6,050 nucleotides of DNA from Bacillota bacterium (GTDB taxonomy: Bacteria > Bacillota > Clostridia > Lachnospirales > CAG-274): positions 1 to 6,050 of the forward strand of contig JAGAHK010000123.1 of NCBI GenBank assembly GCA_017627115.1. Direction: 5' to 3'. Below are positions 5,387 to 6,050 of the stretch, piece by piece (the first letter of the stretch is position 1; each line of letters begins with the position of its first letter). The position numbers and the translations under genes were made by a program. The notes beneath the pieces were generated by a model. That model did not search any database. It was not told where the DNA came from and saw only the letters and a list, made by a program, of their open reading frames with translations.

Positions 5387-5415
5387 ATTATAGCATATAG
5401 TTTTTGTTTAAACAA
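5387..5415 (-). promoter_or_regulatory. Promoter of the CorB-like gene
   Basis: Minus strand: TTGTTT (plus-strand 5410-5415), a 17-base spacer ending in TGC, then a perfect TATAAT (5387-5392), an extended -10. The -35 box is half of the 12-base palindrome TTGTTTAAACAA (5404-5415). The -10 box lies between inverted CTATAT (5381-5386) and ATATAG (5395-5400). Either could be an operator, but AT-rich DNA gives such symmetry by chance. Transcription should begin near 5380. Confidence 0.72.
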
Positions 5416-5491
5416 GTAGAATTTTGCGAAATTTGCCTTTGTTATAATAAAGAATTGATTTTGTAATTTGTTTGTAAAATTGCAGGGTCAT

Positions 5492-6010
5492 TCACGCATA
5501 TATTCTCCACAGCTTTACGCCTGTTATGGGTGTGGTATCGAAAAATTCGCCAAAACCCGTGTAAACATCGCAGCCGTTTCGCTTTACATACCCGTTGTAC
5601 ACTTCCACCATGCCGCTCGGGTACTTTCTTGCAGCCATATAATGCAGTCCGCCGCCTTTTTTGTTCCATACCAGAATTATATAAATGCCGCTTTTGGCTT
5701 CAAGATAATTGGTGTTTTCAATATTAAAGCCTTTCAACTTCAAAAAATCGGTTATCCTGTCGGGTCTTATGCCCCAAAGCCCCATTATCCACCTGCCGTG
5801 CCTTTCGTAATAGTCGGCTATGTTTTGCAGGGTGTCGGGACGTCTTAACAGTATCAGCGCATTGTACACTGCTATCAGACCGCAGCCGTTGTAGCTCATT
5901 GGTTTCACACCGAAACGCATTGCATTTATTGTCGTGCTGTGCTGATCGTAAATAAGCCCTTTTATTTGAAATCGGCGGTTGTGCGCCTTGTTTTTATCGG
6001 CTGTGCTCAT
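5492..6010 (-). CDS. C39-like / papain-like cysteine peptidase family protein
   Basis: A 172-residue protein with the minimal layout of a C39-like papain-fold peptidase. Cys43 lies at the start of a hydrophobic helix (SYNGCGLIAVYNAL, 39-52), His123 in GGGLHYMAA (119-127) and Asn139 in VEVYNGY (135-141), in the expected Cys-His-Asn order and spacing. The oxyanion glutamine usual about six residues before the cysteine is not seen; Asn41 is the nearest polar candidate. Activity is therefore uncertain. There is no signal peptide or membrane segment, and the N-terminus is basic (KNKAHNRRFQIKG). The region 60-95 (helices, then a Trp- and Gly-rich turn RWIMGLWGIRP) is typical of small clostridial homologues of unknown role. 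The ATG is supported by AGGA ten bases upstream (6021-6024) and by its ATGA overlap with the gene before it. No clear terminator lies between it and the CorB-like gene. Fold call moderate; substrate unknown. Confidence 0.85.
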   Translation of the reverse strand: MSTADKNKAHNRRFQIKGLIYDQHSTTINAMRFGVKPMSYNGCGLIAVYNALILLRRPDTLQNIADYYERHGRWIMGLWGIRPDRITDFLKLKGFNIENTNYLEAKSGIYIILVWNKKGGGLHYMAARKYPSGMVEVYNGYVKRNGCDVYTGFGEFFDTTPITGVKLWRIYA

Positions 6011-6050
6011 ATCTGTTTTATCCTTTCGACTGCATCTTTTGACGGTGTTA
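6007..6050 (-). CDS. C-terminal end of an upstream gene, translationally coupled
   Basis: Only the last 13 codons and a TGA (6007-6009) are in the window; they read TPSKDAVERIKQI, a helical-looking tail. The stop overlaps the start of the cysteine-peptidase-like gene as ATGA, a typical sign of translational coupling in an operon. The piece is too short to identify, and the frame is chosen from this overlap and the natural-looking ending. Confidence 0.5.
   Translation of the reverse strand, partial: TPSKDAVERIKQI

Noticed and set aside
5416..5491. Terminator after the cysteine-peptidase-like gene
   Set aside because: Only short AT-only complementarity (ATTTT/AAAAT) is found, with no GC stem before a T-tract; I do not call one.

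Overview
The window looks like chromosomal DNA of a Gram-positive, low-to-mid GC member of the Clostridia, with the end of an integrated mobile element at its left edge. The evidence is purine-rich AAGGAG-type ribosome binding sites, TTG and GTG starts next to ATG, TTGTTT/TATAAT-type promoters, a stand-alone Mbl/MreB-type protein and a CNNM/CorB-type membrane protein. A Ruminococcus-like gut or rumen bacterium would fit, but that is inference from gene style; no taxonomic marker is present.

Left part (1-1320, plus strand): the 3' three quarters of a tyrosine recombinase/integrase gene with all catalytic residues intact; its start lies outside the window. It is followed by about 300 bases without a protein gene. 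That stretch is not empty. It holds two TTACACC repeats one helical turn apart, a good promoter-like sequence pointing right, a 71-base imperfect palindrome able to fold as a three-way junction, and a strong terminator shared with the gene coming from the other side. Promoter, structured RNA and terminator in that order suggest an unannotated small RNA. The stretch is also the most likely place for the end of the integrated element.

Right part (1333-6050): all genes are on the minus strand. Read in their own direction (right to left) they are the last codons of an unknown gene; a 172-residue C39-like/papain-like cysteine peptidase homologue coupled to it by an ATGA overlap; a CNNM/CorB-type membrane protein with CBS domains and its own promoter; a gap with two long inverted repeats and a 14-base tandem repeat; an Mbl/MreB-type cell-shape protein closed by a terminator; then a two-gene operon of a 108-residue chagasin-like (I42-type) protein and a leaderless type II L-asparaginase, which ends at the shared terminator.

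The genes do not form one pathway: wall elongation (Mbl), divalent-cation handling (CorB-like), asparagine breakdown and a small possible protease inhibitor are probably separate transcription units. The most unusual material is between genes: the candidate small RNA after the integrase, the paired long hairpins before mbl, and a promoter whose -35 box sits inside the U-tract of the preceding terminator.
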